Shown here: in pieces, positions 1-8,875 of the stretch
Layout of the letters: each line of letters begins with the position of its first letter
How positions within the stretch are numbered: the first letter of the stretch is position 1
Source: Daejeonella sp.
GTDB lineage: Bacteria; Bacteroidota; Bacteroidia; Sphingobacteriales; Sphingobacteriaceae
Assembly (NCBI RefSeq): GCF_017495225.1
Contig: NZ_JAFEIG010000003.1
Span: 1 to 64,000 of the forward strand
DNA length: 64,000 bases
Reading direction: 5' to 3'
The notes under the pieces: model-generated
The model's input: the letters and a program-made list of their open reading frames with translations, nothing else
The model's database searches: none
What the model was told of the DNA's origin: nothing
Position numbers and translations under genes: made by a program

Positions 1-55
1 GAGGTACTCGAAGCCCGGAAAAGAGTTATCAGTTGTCAGTTATCAGTTATCAGGC
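1..55 (+). repeat. Dispersed simple-repeat element, copy 1 (cut by window start)
   Basis: The first bases read as a GAGGTACTCGAAGCCCGG-like flank, then AAAAGAG and a run of GTTATCAGTTGTCAGTTATCAG-type 7-mers. The same order of flank and 7-mer run occurs near 54080-54140, and an inverted relative lies at 54614-54732. It has no coding capacity. It is most likely a Bacteroidota intergenic repeat; its left end is outside the window. Confidence 0.6.
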
Positions 56-121
56 AAACGACATCAAAAATCATAAAAATCACTTCAATCTAATAAATCA
101 TAGTTCAGACAATTAAATTGC

Positions 122-153
122 AAAAATAACCCAATCGATATATCGATTGGGTT
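122..153 (-). terminator. Rho-independent terminator of the GH20 gene
   Basis: A perfect 26-bp palindrome (128-153, arms AACCCAATCGATA/TATCGATTGGGTT) is followed on the minus strand by ATTTTTG. It lies 8 bp past the stop codon of the minus-strand hexosaminidase gene. Confidence 0.8.
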
Positions 154-160
154 AAATACT

Positions 161-2716
161 CTATTTATTTTCAATTTCGGTAATTCTACCTTTTCGGCCT
201 GCCACATCAAAAGCGGCAAATTTAAACTTACCTTTTTGAGAAATTGGAGTGGTATAAATTGCACTCGTTTCGCTCGGTTCTGAGCCATCCATAGTGTATC
301 TAATAGTTAATCCAGGAAGCTGAATATTTGCATCCACCTTGCCATTATCGGCCTTCAAGCCTACCTCGGGAATACGATAAGCAAAACCTCCATGATAATA
401 GCTCAAACGTGGCAATTCTCTCTTCCCAAGTACATTGGTAAAAGTCGACCAGTCATTGCTGTATTTCAAATCATTTAATGCAGAAGCCTCACCAGTCTCC
501 CATTCTGGTGCTTTAGACCAAGCACGTTCTGCCAAACCTAATAATTTAGGCAATAACATGTATTCTAAACGCTCAGCGCTTGTATTATGCTCCGACCAAA
601 GTAATCCCTGCAAACCAACAATATTTGATTTACCATAATCAGTCAAGCGAATCATTTTTGTCTGGTCTAAATTTTTTAATGGTCTACCTGAACCATCTTC
701 CTTCACATTCTTCAAATAATCGAAAGGCAGGAAATAAAAAGGTTTATCAACATCTACATATCCACCCCATTTTAAGCCTGGTTCAAAGTATGATGAATTT
801 GATGCTAAGTCGAAATACATATTTGAAACAGGTGATAAAACCACTTTATAGCCTCCATTAGCTAATTTATGCGCTAAATCTTCAGCACCCCAGCCAATCA
901 CATTATTCCAAACATGAAGCTGAAAATGTTGGTTTCCAAAATCAGGATTTGCAATGTAGGTTGACTTACCATCAAGTACAGTTTTACGCATTCCTGCTTC
1001 TTCCCATCCCGAAAGGAACAAACCACGCTTTTTAACCATTTGGTTCAAACGACCGAAATAATAGTACCACATATCATCCACACTTTTGATATTTGGATTG
1101 GCTTGTTTAAACTTTTGATATGAAGGCGACTTTTCCCAAACACCTGTTGGCACCTCATCACCACCATAGTGAATGGTTTTTAATGGCGCACCAGCCTCCT
1201 TGTACATCAAAATCAATTCATCGGTAACCTTCTCCACAAAATTATATACCGATGGCATAGACACATCCATAATATTGTCGTTCCAGCCTTGAGCTGATCT
1301 AAATTGGGATTTATCTTGCGGATCAATCAAGCGATATTTAGTCGCCTCAGCCATATTACCAGCCTTTTTAAAACGCTCATAGCGATACTCCATGGCTCTA
1401 ATTGCTGCACGTGCATGCCCTGGTGATTCTATTTCAGGAATCACTTCTATGTGACGAGCGGTAGCATATTTCAACAGTTCAATAAACTCTTTTTTAGTTA
1501 AATAACCGCTTCCATGCAATTTATTTGGGACTCCACCAGAAGCAAATGCAGCTTGAAGCAGATTTTTATTGTCCAATGTATGTCCGCGAACACTACCAAT
1601 CTGAGTCAGCTCTGGAAGTGAAGGAATTTCAACTCTCCAGCCTTCATCCTCAGAAAAATGGAAGTGAAAAACATTCAATTTATATAAACTCATCAAATCC
1701 AAAATCTTGAATAATTCCTCTTTGGTATGGAAGTTTCTAGCAACATCCAACATGAAACTACGATATCCAAAGCGTGGCTGGTCTTTTACGTCAACAGACT
1801 GAACATTTACAGATGCTTGTTTGGATTTCCAACTTAGCGGTGGAATTAAACTTTTTAGAGATTGAATAGCGTAAAATGCACCTGCTGGACTAGATGCAGC
1901 GATTTGAATACCATTTTCAGTAACCTGAAGTGTATATGCTTCCGATGCCAAACTAGCGTCCTTTTTAATATTTATGACACCTTGCTTAGCAATTGAAGGC
2001 TTTCCTGTTAAAATTTTCGCTAATTCATCAGATAAATATGCTGCTTCTTTCGCGAAAAGCGGATCTGCTGAAATGGATGTGCTTGATGAGATTTTAAACT
2101 CACCTGTATTGACCTTCATTTCTGTGGGACTAGGGAAAATTAAAGGCAATTTTGAGCTAGGAATATCTTGAATATCTTGATTTTTAGAATGTACAAAACT
2201 AGGATTCATCCAAGTTTTAGAGCTATAAAGTGTATTTAAGTATTCTGCACTTGGTTCAGGATAAGTACATTGAAGAGGAATAGCTTTATTGGGTTCGCTA
2301 TCAAAAACGATGTAAAAACCTTGTGGCGACTGAGTTACATTGTCGGTACTGCCAGATTTAAGCATTTGATAACTAAGTTTAGAACCTGCTGGAATTCCGT
2401 CGAAAGCAGCAGTAGGCTCAATTTTATACAAATCTCCATTTATAAATGACATGCTTAAACCCCTACTCTCAGGTTTCGGAATATCTGCTCCATAATTGAA
2501 ATATAAAGTCCAGCCCTTTGCGGGGATGTCAAATTCAGATCCATTGCTAATGCTCAGTACTGAAAGAGATTGATTCTTACCTTCATAATTATTCTGTACG
2601 GGTTGCCATTGCAGACTGATTTTATAGTCCTTAACTTGAGAGAAACCTGTGTAAACACTGCATAATACTGCTATAAATGCAAGGAACAGGTGTTTTTTAG
2701 TGGAAATTACGTTCAT
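161..2716 (-). CDS. Beta-N-acetylhexosaminidase, glycoside hydrolase family 20
   Basis: Secreted exo-acting enzyme that removes terminal GlcNAc/GalNAc from chitin-type or glycan chains, probably periplasmic. The 851-residue protein has a signal peptide (about 1-27), an N-terminal chitobiase/carbohydrate-binding-like domain, a GH20b domain and a GH20 TIM barrel. The catalytic Asp-Glu pair is in HYGGDEVPTGVW near residues 518-519. The C-terminal 45 residues (TMDGSEPSETSAIY) match the chitobiase C-terminal Ig-like fold. I start at the ATG at 2714-2716 because it puts the basic/hydrophobic signal peptide at the N-terminus; an upstream in-frame codon adds 8 residues. No SusC/D or other glycan genes are next to it, so it seems to stand alone. 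Substrate linkage cannot be read from the sequence. Confidence 0.93.
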   Translation of the reverse strand: MNVISTKKHLFLAFIAVLCSVYTGFSQVKDYKISLQWQPVQNNYEGKNQSLSVLSISNGSEFDIPAKGWTLYFNYGADIPKPESRGLSMSFINGDLYKIEPTAAFDGIPAGSKLSYQMLKSGSTDNVTQSPQGFYIVFDSEPNKAIPLQCTYPEPSAEYLNTLYSSKTWMNPSFVHSKNQDIQDIPSSKLPLIFPSPTEMKVNTGEFKISSSTSISADPLFAKEAAYLSDELAKILTGKPSIAKQGVINIKKDASLASEAYTLQVTENGIQIAASSPAGAFYAIQSLKSLIPPLSWKSKQASVNVQSVDVKDQPRFGYRSFMLDVARNFHTKEELFKILDLMSLYKLNVFHFHFSEDEGWRVEIPSLPELTQIGSVRGHTLDNKNLLQAAFASGGVPNKLHGSGYLTKKEFIELLKYATARHIEVIPEIESPGHARAAIRAMEYRYERFKKAGNMAEATKYRLIDPQDKSQFRSAQGWNDNIMDVSMPSVYNFVEKVTDELILMYKEAGAPLKTIHYGGDEVPTGVWEKSPSYQKFKQANPNIKSVDDMWYYYFGRLNQMVKKRGLFLSGWEEAGMRKTVLDGKSTYIANPDFGNQHFQLHVWNNVIGWGAEDLAHKLANGGYKVVLSPVSNMYFDLASNSSYFEPGLKWGGYVDVDKPFYFLPFDYLKNVKEDGSGRPLKNLDQTKMIRLTDYGKSNIVGLQGLLWSEHNTSAERLEYMLLPKLLGLAERAWSKAPEWETGEASALNDLKYSNDWSTFTNVLGKRELPRLSYYHGGFAYRIPEVGLKADNGKVDANIQLPGLTIRYTMDGSEPSETSAIYTTPISQKGKFKFAAFDVAGRKGRITEIENK

Positions 2717-2872
2717 GATTAGATTTAAATAAAAAAGCAAATTACAAATTTATCCTGAGAGCTAATTGTAAGAAAGATGTTATTTATTACAAATCAACAT
2801 TCAGAATCAAAAAAGATAAAGGTAAAAGCTTGAGAATGAAGCTTGAAAAAAATGAAGCCCAAAGGATAAATA

Positions 2873-3562
2873 TTACTTCATTCCTTCCACTTTTCTTTCT
2901 ATTGCTCCCATTGTAATTAAGTATTGGGCTATCATATAGGTCGACATGATTAAAATACCCGCGAAAGAATAAGGTTCAACAAACTTATTAAAGGCGAGTG
3001 CAGCATCTGAAATCACGAAAAATACAGCTCCAAACAAAATCAAACGGAAACTTAAAAGATTAACCCTTTTATAGCGGTAAGCAGCCAAAATAGCCATCAC
3101 AGAGATCACAAACATATAAACCATCACAGGAATTCTGAAATCATTTAAATAATCTCTAATAAAACTGTAAAAGCTCAAGGTAAATACGCCTAGTATGAAT
3201 AACATCACATGACCATAAAACTTGGATGCTTGAGGATTATTCTTGAAATCCCTATAAAAGGCAAAAGAATAAAGCACATGTGCCAATAAAAATGACACTA
3301 AACCATACAAGAAAAAGTAAATATCACTACTTGCAAATAGTAAAAAACAATCCCCGAAAAGCGAGCAAATAAGTCCCGCAAATACCAAACGATTAAAACC
3401 CGCTGCCATATTTACCTTTCTAAACAAATAGAATGCTAATGCGATACAAATAAGCGGTTTAATAAAAATATTGAAGTCTTGAAAAAAGGAAGATTGAGAA
3501 AAAATATTAAGTATAAATATCAAATTAAATGCAAGCGTAAAAACTATATGATTTTTGAACAT
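2873..3562 (-). CDS. YhhN/TMEM86 family protein, probable lysoplasmalogenase
   Basis: A 229-residue integral membrane protein with about eight hydrophobic segments. The family signature is visible: GLICSLFGDCFLLF near residue 65-78 and GLVSFLLAHVLYSFAF just after it, with the conserved Asp of the GD motif. Characterised members (TMEM86A/B and some bacterial YhhN proteins) hydrolyse the vinyl-ether bond of lysoplasmalogens; this function here is by family inference. Its ATG lies 2 bp after the stop codon of the upstream hydroxylase-like gene (TAATTATG arrangement), so the two are almost certainly co-transcribed and translationally coupled. Length is normal for the family. Confidence 0.85.
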   Translation of the reverse strand: MFKNHIVFTLAFNLIFILNIFSQSSFFQDFNIFIKPLICIALAFYLFRKVNMAAGFNRLVFAGLICSLFGDCFLLFASSDIYFFLYGLVSFLLAHVLYSFAFYRDFKNNPQASKFYGHVMLFILGVFTLSFYSFIRDYLNDFRIPVMVYMFVISVMAILAAYRYKRVNLLSFRLILFGAVFFVISDAALAFNKFVEPYSFAGILIMSTYMIAQYLITMGAIERKVEGMK

Positions 3563-3564
3563 AA

Positions 3565-4770
3565 TTAATTATTAAAGAGGCGTTTAAACCAGATATATGA
3601 AAAGAATACCAATGCTGTATTCCCAAGAAGTAAATATATAAAAAATACGTCCCTATAGAACATAAAGGGTAAAATCAGCCAAAGGAATAAACGAAAATTC
3701 TCAATAGTTTTAGCCCAATTCTTTTGCTCCATCAAAGCACCGTAGGATGTGAGTCCCAAAATTACCAAAACACAATTACTTAGCAATTGTATTGCACTTA
3801 GCTTTGAGGCTGTAAAGAGTAAAATACTTGCAATAGCTAGCGAAAAAACGAATTGGAAAAAGATGTAAGCATTAAATTTAAGCTCATAAGTGGGACTATA
3901 TTTTTGATATTTATCCATGTCGATTTCTTTAGGATATTGCCTTCCTCCCATGCTTTTTGGAAACCAACCCGGCGATCCAAAGAATACAGATAGCTTTTCC
4001 TTTAGTCCATCAGCGTTTTTAAAAGTATTAAACAACTCTACCCAATAATGAAAATTTGCCCACAGCGGGTTCCAGCTAGCTAGAGGCGTGGTAATTCCAT
4101 AAACAACCTCTTCTTCTTCCTTTTGGAAAGTACCGAATAATCGATCCCAAATAATCAAGGTACCAGCATGGTTTTTATCAATATATTTAGGATTAGAGCC
4201 GTGATGTACTCTGTGATGTGAGGGTGTATTTAAAACCCACTCCAAAGGGCCCATATTGCCAATGGCACGGGTATGAATCCAAAATTGATAAAGCGTATTA
4301 AAAGCACTGACAGTCAGGAACATAATGGGCTCAAAACCAACAAAAGCAAGGGGTAAATAAAATATCCATGAAAAGCCTGATTGAAACCAAGACTGACGGA
4401 GGGCAACGGTTAAATTATACTCTTCCGATTGATGATGAACAATATGAGCGGCCCATAGAGCGTTTATTTGGTGACTATAACGATGGAACCAATAATAGAA
4501 AAAATCGACTCCCATGAACAAAAGCAACCAGGTAAATAGCGTGTTAGGAAACGAAAAAAAACGCCAATGCTCATAAATGTAGAGGTAGCCAAAAAAAGTA
4601 ATCGTTTTTAAGAAAATCCCGACCAATTGAGATCCAATTCCTTGGCTCAAATTAGCAATTGAATCGTTTATTCGATAGTAGTTAAGTTTTTTATAAAAAG
4701 CATAAACAAGCTCTACTGCAATCAAAATAAAGAAAATAGGAATTGAGAGGGCGATATAATCAACTTTCAT
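3565..4770 (-). CDS. Fatty acid hydroxylase/sterol desaturase superfamily protein, alkylglycerol-monooxygenase-like
   Basis: A 401-residue membrane diiron enzyme. The histidine clusters of the superfamily are all present: WFHRYSHQ (HxxxH), AAHIVHHQSEEYN (HxxHH), HTRAIG and SPSHHRVHHGSN-type HHxxHH, followed by NHAGTLIIWDRLFGTF. This last stretch and the long C-terminal membrane region resemble alkylglycerol monooxygenase (TMEM195/AGMO) rather than short sterol desaturases, though a non-ether substrate is possible. Transmembrane segments lie near 7-25, 50-70, 80-95 and at least four more in the C-terminal third. I start at the ATG 4768-4770; a GTG two codons upstream is less likely. First gene of a two-gene operon with the YhhN protein. 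Confidence 0.85.
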   Translation of the reverse strand: MKVDYIALSIPIFFILIAVELVYAFYKKLNYYRINDSIANLSQGIGSQLVGIFLKTITFFGYLYIYEHWRFFSFPNTLFTWLLLFMGVDFFYYWFHRYSHQINALWAAHIVHHQSEEYNLTVALRQSWFQSGFSWIFYLPLAFVGFEPIMFLTVSAFNTLYQFWIHTRAIGNMGPLEWVLNTPSHHRVHHGSNPKYIDKNHAGTLIIWDRLFGTFQKEEEEVVYGITTPLASWNPLWANFHYWVELFNTFKNADGLKEKLSVFFGSPGWFPKSMGGRQYPKEIDMDKYQKYSPTYELKFNAYIFFQFVFSLAIASILLFTASKLSAIQLLSNCVLVILGLTSYGALMEQKNWAKTIENFRLFLWLILPFMFYRDVFFIYLLLGNTALVFFSYIWFKRLFNN

Positions 4771-4904
4771 AAGCACAATTTAGGATTTAAACTTGAAGAC
4801 AAAAAATCCAAATGAATATTATTCAATTAGCTGTCAAGCTAGTATATTAGCAGAGTAATAAAAATTACAGAAACAATCGATTTTAAATCAAATAAACCAT
4901 ATCA

Positions 4905-5657
4905 ATGAAACGTTTTCTTTTATTTTTCGCCGCAACGGCAATTTCAACTTTGGGCTTTGCACAAACTAAAACAGCAACAACACCTGCTAAAAAAGTTGTC
5001 ACTCCCGCCAAAACAAGCGCCGCTCCCGTTAAAACTACGGTTGCTCCTGCCCCACTTTTCAAAAATCAAATCGATTCAATAAGCTATGCCTTTGGTGCAA
5101 GCATTGCTAACGACCTGAAAAAAAGAGGAGTAAATAATTTAAACTTCGCCTTGCTTAATAAGGCAATGAATGATGTTTTTACCTCACAAACTCTTACTAT
5201 TAGTCAAGAAAAATGTCAAGAAACAATATATACCTTCCTAAGCGGATTAGAGAAGAAAAAGTATGAGGGTTCTATTGGAGACGGTGCGGCTTTCTTAGCA
5301 GAAAACAAGAAAAAACCGGGAATTACGGAGCTTCCAAGTGGTTTACAGTTTGAAGTTATTACCCCAGCTGATGGACCTAAGCCCATAGCTACTGATGAAG
5401 TTACTGTACATTATAGAGGAACATTAATAAATGGCTTTGAGTTTGATAGTTCAATTAATCGCGGACAGCCAGCTACATTCACTTTAAATCAGGTTATTCC
5501 AGGTTGGACAGAAGGACTTCAGCAAATGTCGGTTGGTTCAAAATACCGCTTTTTTATTCCTTATAAATTGGGTTATGGTGAGCGAGGAGCAGGAAATGAT
5601 ATCCCACCTTACAGCACTTTGATTTTTGAAGTAGAACTATTCAAAATCGGAAAATAA
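4905..5657 (+). CDS. Periplasmic FKBP-type peptidyl-prolyl cis-trans isomerase
   Basis: A 250-residue secreted foldase. The signal peptide covers residues 1-20 (cleavage after GFAQ-type site). It is followed by an Ala/Pro/Thr/Lys-rich linker (about 20-50), an FKBP N-terminal dimerisation domain (DSISYAFGASIANDLKKRG onward) and a C-terminal FKBP domain (about 145-248) with VTVHYRGTLINGFEFDSS, VIPGWTEGLQQM and YKLGYGERGAG. This is the FkpA/Mip architecture at normal length. It is transcribed alone: the upstream gene is divergent and a strong terminator follows. It probably assists folding of envelope proteins. Confidence 0.93.
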   Translation: MKRFLLFFAATAISTLGFAQTKTATTPAKKVVTPAKTSAAPVKTTVAPAPLFKNQIDSISYAFGASIANDLKKRGVNNLNFALLNKAMNDVFTSQTLTISQEKCQETIYTFLSGLEKKKYEGSIGDGAAFLAENKKKPGITELPSGLQFEVITPADGPKPIATDEVTVHYRGTLINGFEFDSSINRGQPATFTLNQVIPGWTEGLQQMSVGSKYRFFIPYKLGYGERGAGNDIPPYSTLIFEVELFKIGK

Positions 5658-5666
5658 TTTTTTGGA

Positions 5667-5708
5667 TAACGCTGATGATTATTAAAAATCATCAGCGTTA
5701 TTTTTTTT
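5667..5708 (+). terminator. Rho-independent terminator after the FKBP gene
   Basis: Perfect 14-bp arms TAACGCTGATGATT (5667-5680) and AATCATCAGCGTTA (5687-5700), a 6-nt loop and eight T residues on the plus strand. There is no T tract on the minus strand. Confidence 0.92.
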
Positions 5709-5757
5709 AACTCAAAAGAAATATCTCATACCTCACAATAGCCTCATTAAAAATTAA

Positions 5758-6528
5758 TTACGAATTTCGAGCTTCTGAAATTAACTTAGAAGAAAGATCC
5801 TTCCCTAAAAAACGATCGATGATATTATGTACTACATACAATAAAGGTGTCATCAAAATAGCAACAATAAATTTATAGCTATAATTAACTATCCCAATTG
5901 CTGCAACCATTTGCCAGCTCCAATTGTACTGCGGATTGATGTAAAAAGCGATAAAAATCACTACAAAACTATCAATAAACTGAGAAGCCAGCGTTGAGCC
6001 TGTTGCTCTTAACCATAAAAAACGCTCGCCAGTCATTTTTTTGATACGATGAAAAATGATAACATCCACCATCTGCCCAATTAAAAAGGCTACAATTGAT
6101 CCCACGATAATCCACATCCCCTGACCGAAAATTGCGGAAAAAGCGTTGTTCATATTCATAGGCTCATTATTTATGGTTTGATTAATCCAAAAATCTGAGG
6201 GGACTAAATTCATGGCAAAACCCACTACTAGAAAAGCGTAACTTATTAAAATAGCTGCAAGAATAGATAAAAATCGCACTTGCTTTATCCCAAAATACTC
6301 ATTGATAATATCAGTCATAATAAAAATTAATGGCCAAGTTATCACGCCTGCCGACATGTTAAAGGAGAGATCTGGTACACCGAACATGTTGATATCAAAT
6401 TTTTCAATCCCAAGAGAGCCTTCAACAGTAAATATTTTTACACCAATAAATTCGGCGAGAATGGCATTTGCAATTAAAAAGGAGCCCAGAATAAGAAATA
6501 AACGGCTTTCTTTGGTTTTATAAGTCAT
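5758..6528 (-). CDS. yhhQ: Queuosine precursor transporter, YhhQ/VUT family
   Basis: A 256-residue inner-membrane protein with about six to seven transmembrane segments. The family pattern is visible: NAILAEFIGVKIF near the N-terminus, GVITWPLIFIMTDIINEYFG (conserved Asp/Glu pair after TM2) and a late SFVVIFIAF segment. Family members import preQ0/preQ1 for queuosine synthesis, and queA, which acts late in that pathway, lies elsewhere in the window. Divergently transcribed from the methionine aminotransferase gene with a 95-bp shared upstream region. I see no preQ1 riboswitch upstream. Confidence 0.88.
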   Translation of the reverse strand: MTYKTKESRLFLILGSFLIANAILAEFIGVKIFTVEGSLGIEKFDINMFGVPDLSFNMSAGVITWPLIFIMTDIINEYFGIKQVRFLSILAAILISYAFLVVGFAMNLVPSDFWINQTINNEPMNMNNAFSAIFGQGMWIIVGSIVAFLIGQMVDVIIFHRIKKMTGERFLWLRATGSTLASQFIDSFVVIFIAFYINPQYNWSWQMVAAIGIVNYSYKFIVAILMTPLLYVVHNIIDRFLGKDLSSKLISEARNS

Positions 6529-6623
6529 AGATATATCAAAAATAGGCCTTAAGGTAATAATTTAATCTAAATTTTAAAGATTCATAAGGATTCTGGATTT
6601 AGATTTACCTATTTTAGCTTGAA

Positions 6624-7766
6624 ATGAATATTGAATCAAAATTGCCCGAGGTAGGTACTACTATTTTCACAGTAATGTCGCAGCTGGCAACACAATACAA
6701 GGCTGTAAATTTATCTCAAGGTTTCCCCGATTATGAGTGTTCTAAAGAGCTAATGAGCTTGGTAGAACATTATATGAAAGCTGGTTTTAACCAATATGCA
6801 CCCATGGCCGGATTAATGAGTCTGAGGGAACGTATTGTAGAAAAACAAGAAAAATTACATCATACAATTTACAATCCAGAAACAGAGATTACCATCACCG
6901 CAGGTGGTACGCAAGCCCTTTTTGCCAGTATTGCCTGCATTATCCGACCAGATGATGAAGTAATAATCTTTGAACCATCCTACGATTCTTATGCCCCTGC
7001 AGTGAAATTATTTGGCGGTATTGTAAGGCCAATAGAGCTCAATGCGCCAGATTATAACATTAATTGGGATGAAGTAAAAAAAATGATCAATGCTAAGACA
7101 AGAATGATCATTTTAAATAATCCCAATAATCCTACAGGAAGAGTTTTGGAAGAAAATGACATCAAAAGTTTAATTGAATTAACCCGAAATTCCAATATTA
7201 TTATTTTAAGTGATGAAGTATATGAGCATCTAATATACGATGGGAAAAAGCACCTGAGTCTTTCAAGATTCCCCGAATTAAAGGCAAGAAGCTTTATTAT
7301 TGCCTCTTTTGGCAAGCTTTTACACGCTACGGGCTGGAAAGTGGGATACTGCCTAGCTCCCGAAAACCTAATGAAAGAATTCAGAAAAGCACATCAGTTT
7401 GAAGTGTTTAGCGTAAACTCATTTATCCAGCATGCCATTGCCGATTTCCTTCAAAACGAAGCTAATTATTTAGAAATAAGCAATTTATTTCAGGAAAAGA
7501 AAGATTTTTTTCATAACTTGATGTCTCAAACACGTTTCGACTTGTTAACATGCCATGGATCCTACTTTCAAACTGTCCAATATAAAAGGATAAGTGATGA
7601 AAAAGATACTGAACTGACAATGAGACTAATAAAAGAGTTTGGAGTGGCATGCATACCGGTTTCGGCATTTTATTCAAAGGGTACAGACCAGCACGTACTT
7701 CGATTTTGCTTTGCCAAAAAGAACGAAACACTTGAAAAAGCGGTTAATTGCTTGATTAAGGTTTAA
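6624..7766 (+). CDS. PLP-dependent methionine aminotransferase (YbdL-like)
   Basis: A 380-residue fold-type I class I/II aminotransferase. It has the NNPNNPTGRV motif (165-174), the SDEVYEHL motif (206-213) and the Schiff-base lysine K231 in SFGKLLHATGWKVGY. The N-terminal NLSQGFPDYECS matches the methionine/glutamine-preferring kynurenine-aminotransferase-like branch that includes E. coli YbdL. Such enzymes make methionine from 2-oxo-4-methylthiobutyrate with glutamine as amino donor, the last step of methionine salvage. The next gene, 38 bp downstream, is an omega-amidase that removes the by-product, which strengthens this assignment over a generic aspartate aminotransferase. Confidence 0.88.
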   Translation: MNIESKLPEVGTTIFTVMSQLATQYKAVNLSQGFPDYECSKELMSLVEHYMKAGFNQYAPMAGLMSLRERIVEKQEKLHHTIYNPETEITITAGGTQALFASIACIIRPDDEVIIFEPSYDSYAPAVKLFGGIVRPIELNAPDYNINWDEVKKMINAKTRMIILNNPNNPTGRVLEENDIKSLIELTRNSNIIILSDEVYEHLIYDGKKHLSLSRFPELKARSFIIASFGKLLHATGWKVGYCLAPENLMKEFRKAHQFEVFSVNSFIQHAIADFLQNEANYLEISNLFQEKKDFFHNLMSQTRFDLLTCHGSYFQTVQYKRISDEKDTELTMRLIKEFGVACIPVSAFYSKGTDQHVLRFCFAKKNETLEKAVNCLIKV

Positions 7767-7804
7767 AAAACATTTGTTGAATCATTACGTTTAAATAAAT
7801 TCTA

Positions 7805-8584
7805 ATGAGCACATTAAAAATTACAAGCTTTCAATCTTATCTTTTTTGGGAAAATATTGACAAAAACCTTCAAAATCTAGGTTTAAGACTCAATTCTATT
7901 CGTGAAAAAACCGACTTAATCGTTCTGCCAGAGATGTTTAATACCGGATTTTCAATGAATCCAAGCGAATTTGCCGAAGAAATGGGTGGTAAAACCATGA
8001 AATGGATGCACGATCAAGCTCGGAAATTTGAAAGTGTAATTACTGGGAGTTTAATTATAAAAGAATCGGATAAATATTATAACCGACTCATTTGGATGCG
8101 ACCAGATGGAAGCCATGAGCAATACGATAAAAGGCATCTTTTCGGTATGGGTGAAGAGGATAAACATTATACGGCAGGTACTCAAAAGTTATTCGTTGAG
8201 CTTAAGGGTTGGAAAATCTGCCCGGCAATATGTTATGATCTCCGATTTCCCGTTTGGCTAAGAAATAAAAATGAAGAATATGATTTATTGCTAATTGTGG
8301 CCAACTGGCCCGAACGTCGCTCATTACACTGGCGCTCATTAATTCCCGCAAGAGCTATAGAAAATCAAGCATTTGTGGTGGCAGTAAACCGCGTTGGCCA
8401 TGACGGAAATGAAGTCTTTCATTCTGGAGATTCTATGTGCATAGATCCAAATGGAAAGGTAGTTTACTATAAACCTAATGATGAAGATCTCTATACATTC
8501 ACCATCCACAAAAATGATCTTACCGAAACTAGAAGGAATTTACCATTTTTAAGAGATGCTGATTCATTCGATATAAACCTCTAA
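7805..8584 (+). CDS. Carbon-nitrogen hydrolase, omega-amidase (YafV/Nit2-like)
   Basis: A 259-residue cytosolic nitrilase-superfamily hydrolase. The catalytic triad is visible: E43 in LPEMFNTGFSM, K109 in YDKRHLFGMGEE and C143 in CPAICYDLRFP. The KRHLFGMGEE context is typical of YafV-type omega-amidases, which hydrolyse 2-oxoglutaramate and 2-oxosuccinamate. It follows the methionine aminotransferase by 38 bp in the same orientation, a known pairing in methionine salvage, where the glutamine-derived 2-oxoglutaramate must be cleared. Full length, no anomaly. Confidence 0.9.
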   Translation: MSTLKITSFQSYLFWENIDKNLQNLGLRLNSIREKTDLIVLPEMFNTGFSMNPSEFAEEMGGKTMKWMHDQARKFESVITGSLIIKESDKYYNRLIWMRPDGSHEQYDKRHLFGMGEEDKHYTAGTQKLFVELKGWKICPAICYDLRFPVWLRNKNEEYDLLLIVANWPERRSLHWRSLIPARAIENQAFVVAVNRVGHDGNEVFHSGDSMCIDPNGKVVYYKPNDEDLYTFTIHKNDLTETRRNLPFLRDADSFDINL

Positions 8585-8875
8585 TTAATTTTAAAATTAG
8601 GTATGTTTTTTGCTTACAATCAGAAAAAATATTAGCAAAACCTAATTAAAATCAAAAAAACGATTTAAATATTCATTTTGAATTTATCTTAAATAAAATC
8701 AGATAAGCGAAAGACAAAAATGTATTGACCTGATATTCAGGTACATTTAACTTCTAATTTTAATTCAACAATAAAATTTATGTTTTAATTAAATTAATAA
8801 TTTTTAAATTAATTCCCGAAAATTAAAAAAAATAAATTTTTATCATTTTAAGCATGATTTCCTCATATTTACCAG
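8585..8875 (+). other. AT-rich intergenic region upstream of PBP1A with one small palindrome
   Basis: This 291-bp gap carries no convincing coding frame. It is very AT-rich. The only structure I see is the interrupted palindrome ACCTGATATTCAGGT (8728-8742; 6-bp arms, 3-bp spacer), about 135 bp before the PBP1A start. It could be an operator but has no support beyond symmetry. Confidence 0.35.

Noticed and set aside
85..288. A 67-codon minus-strand frame at the window start
   Set aside because: It overlaps the GH20 C-terminus in another frame and crosses the terminator palindrome.
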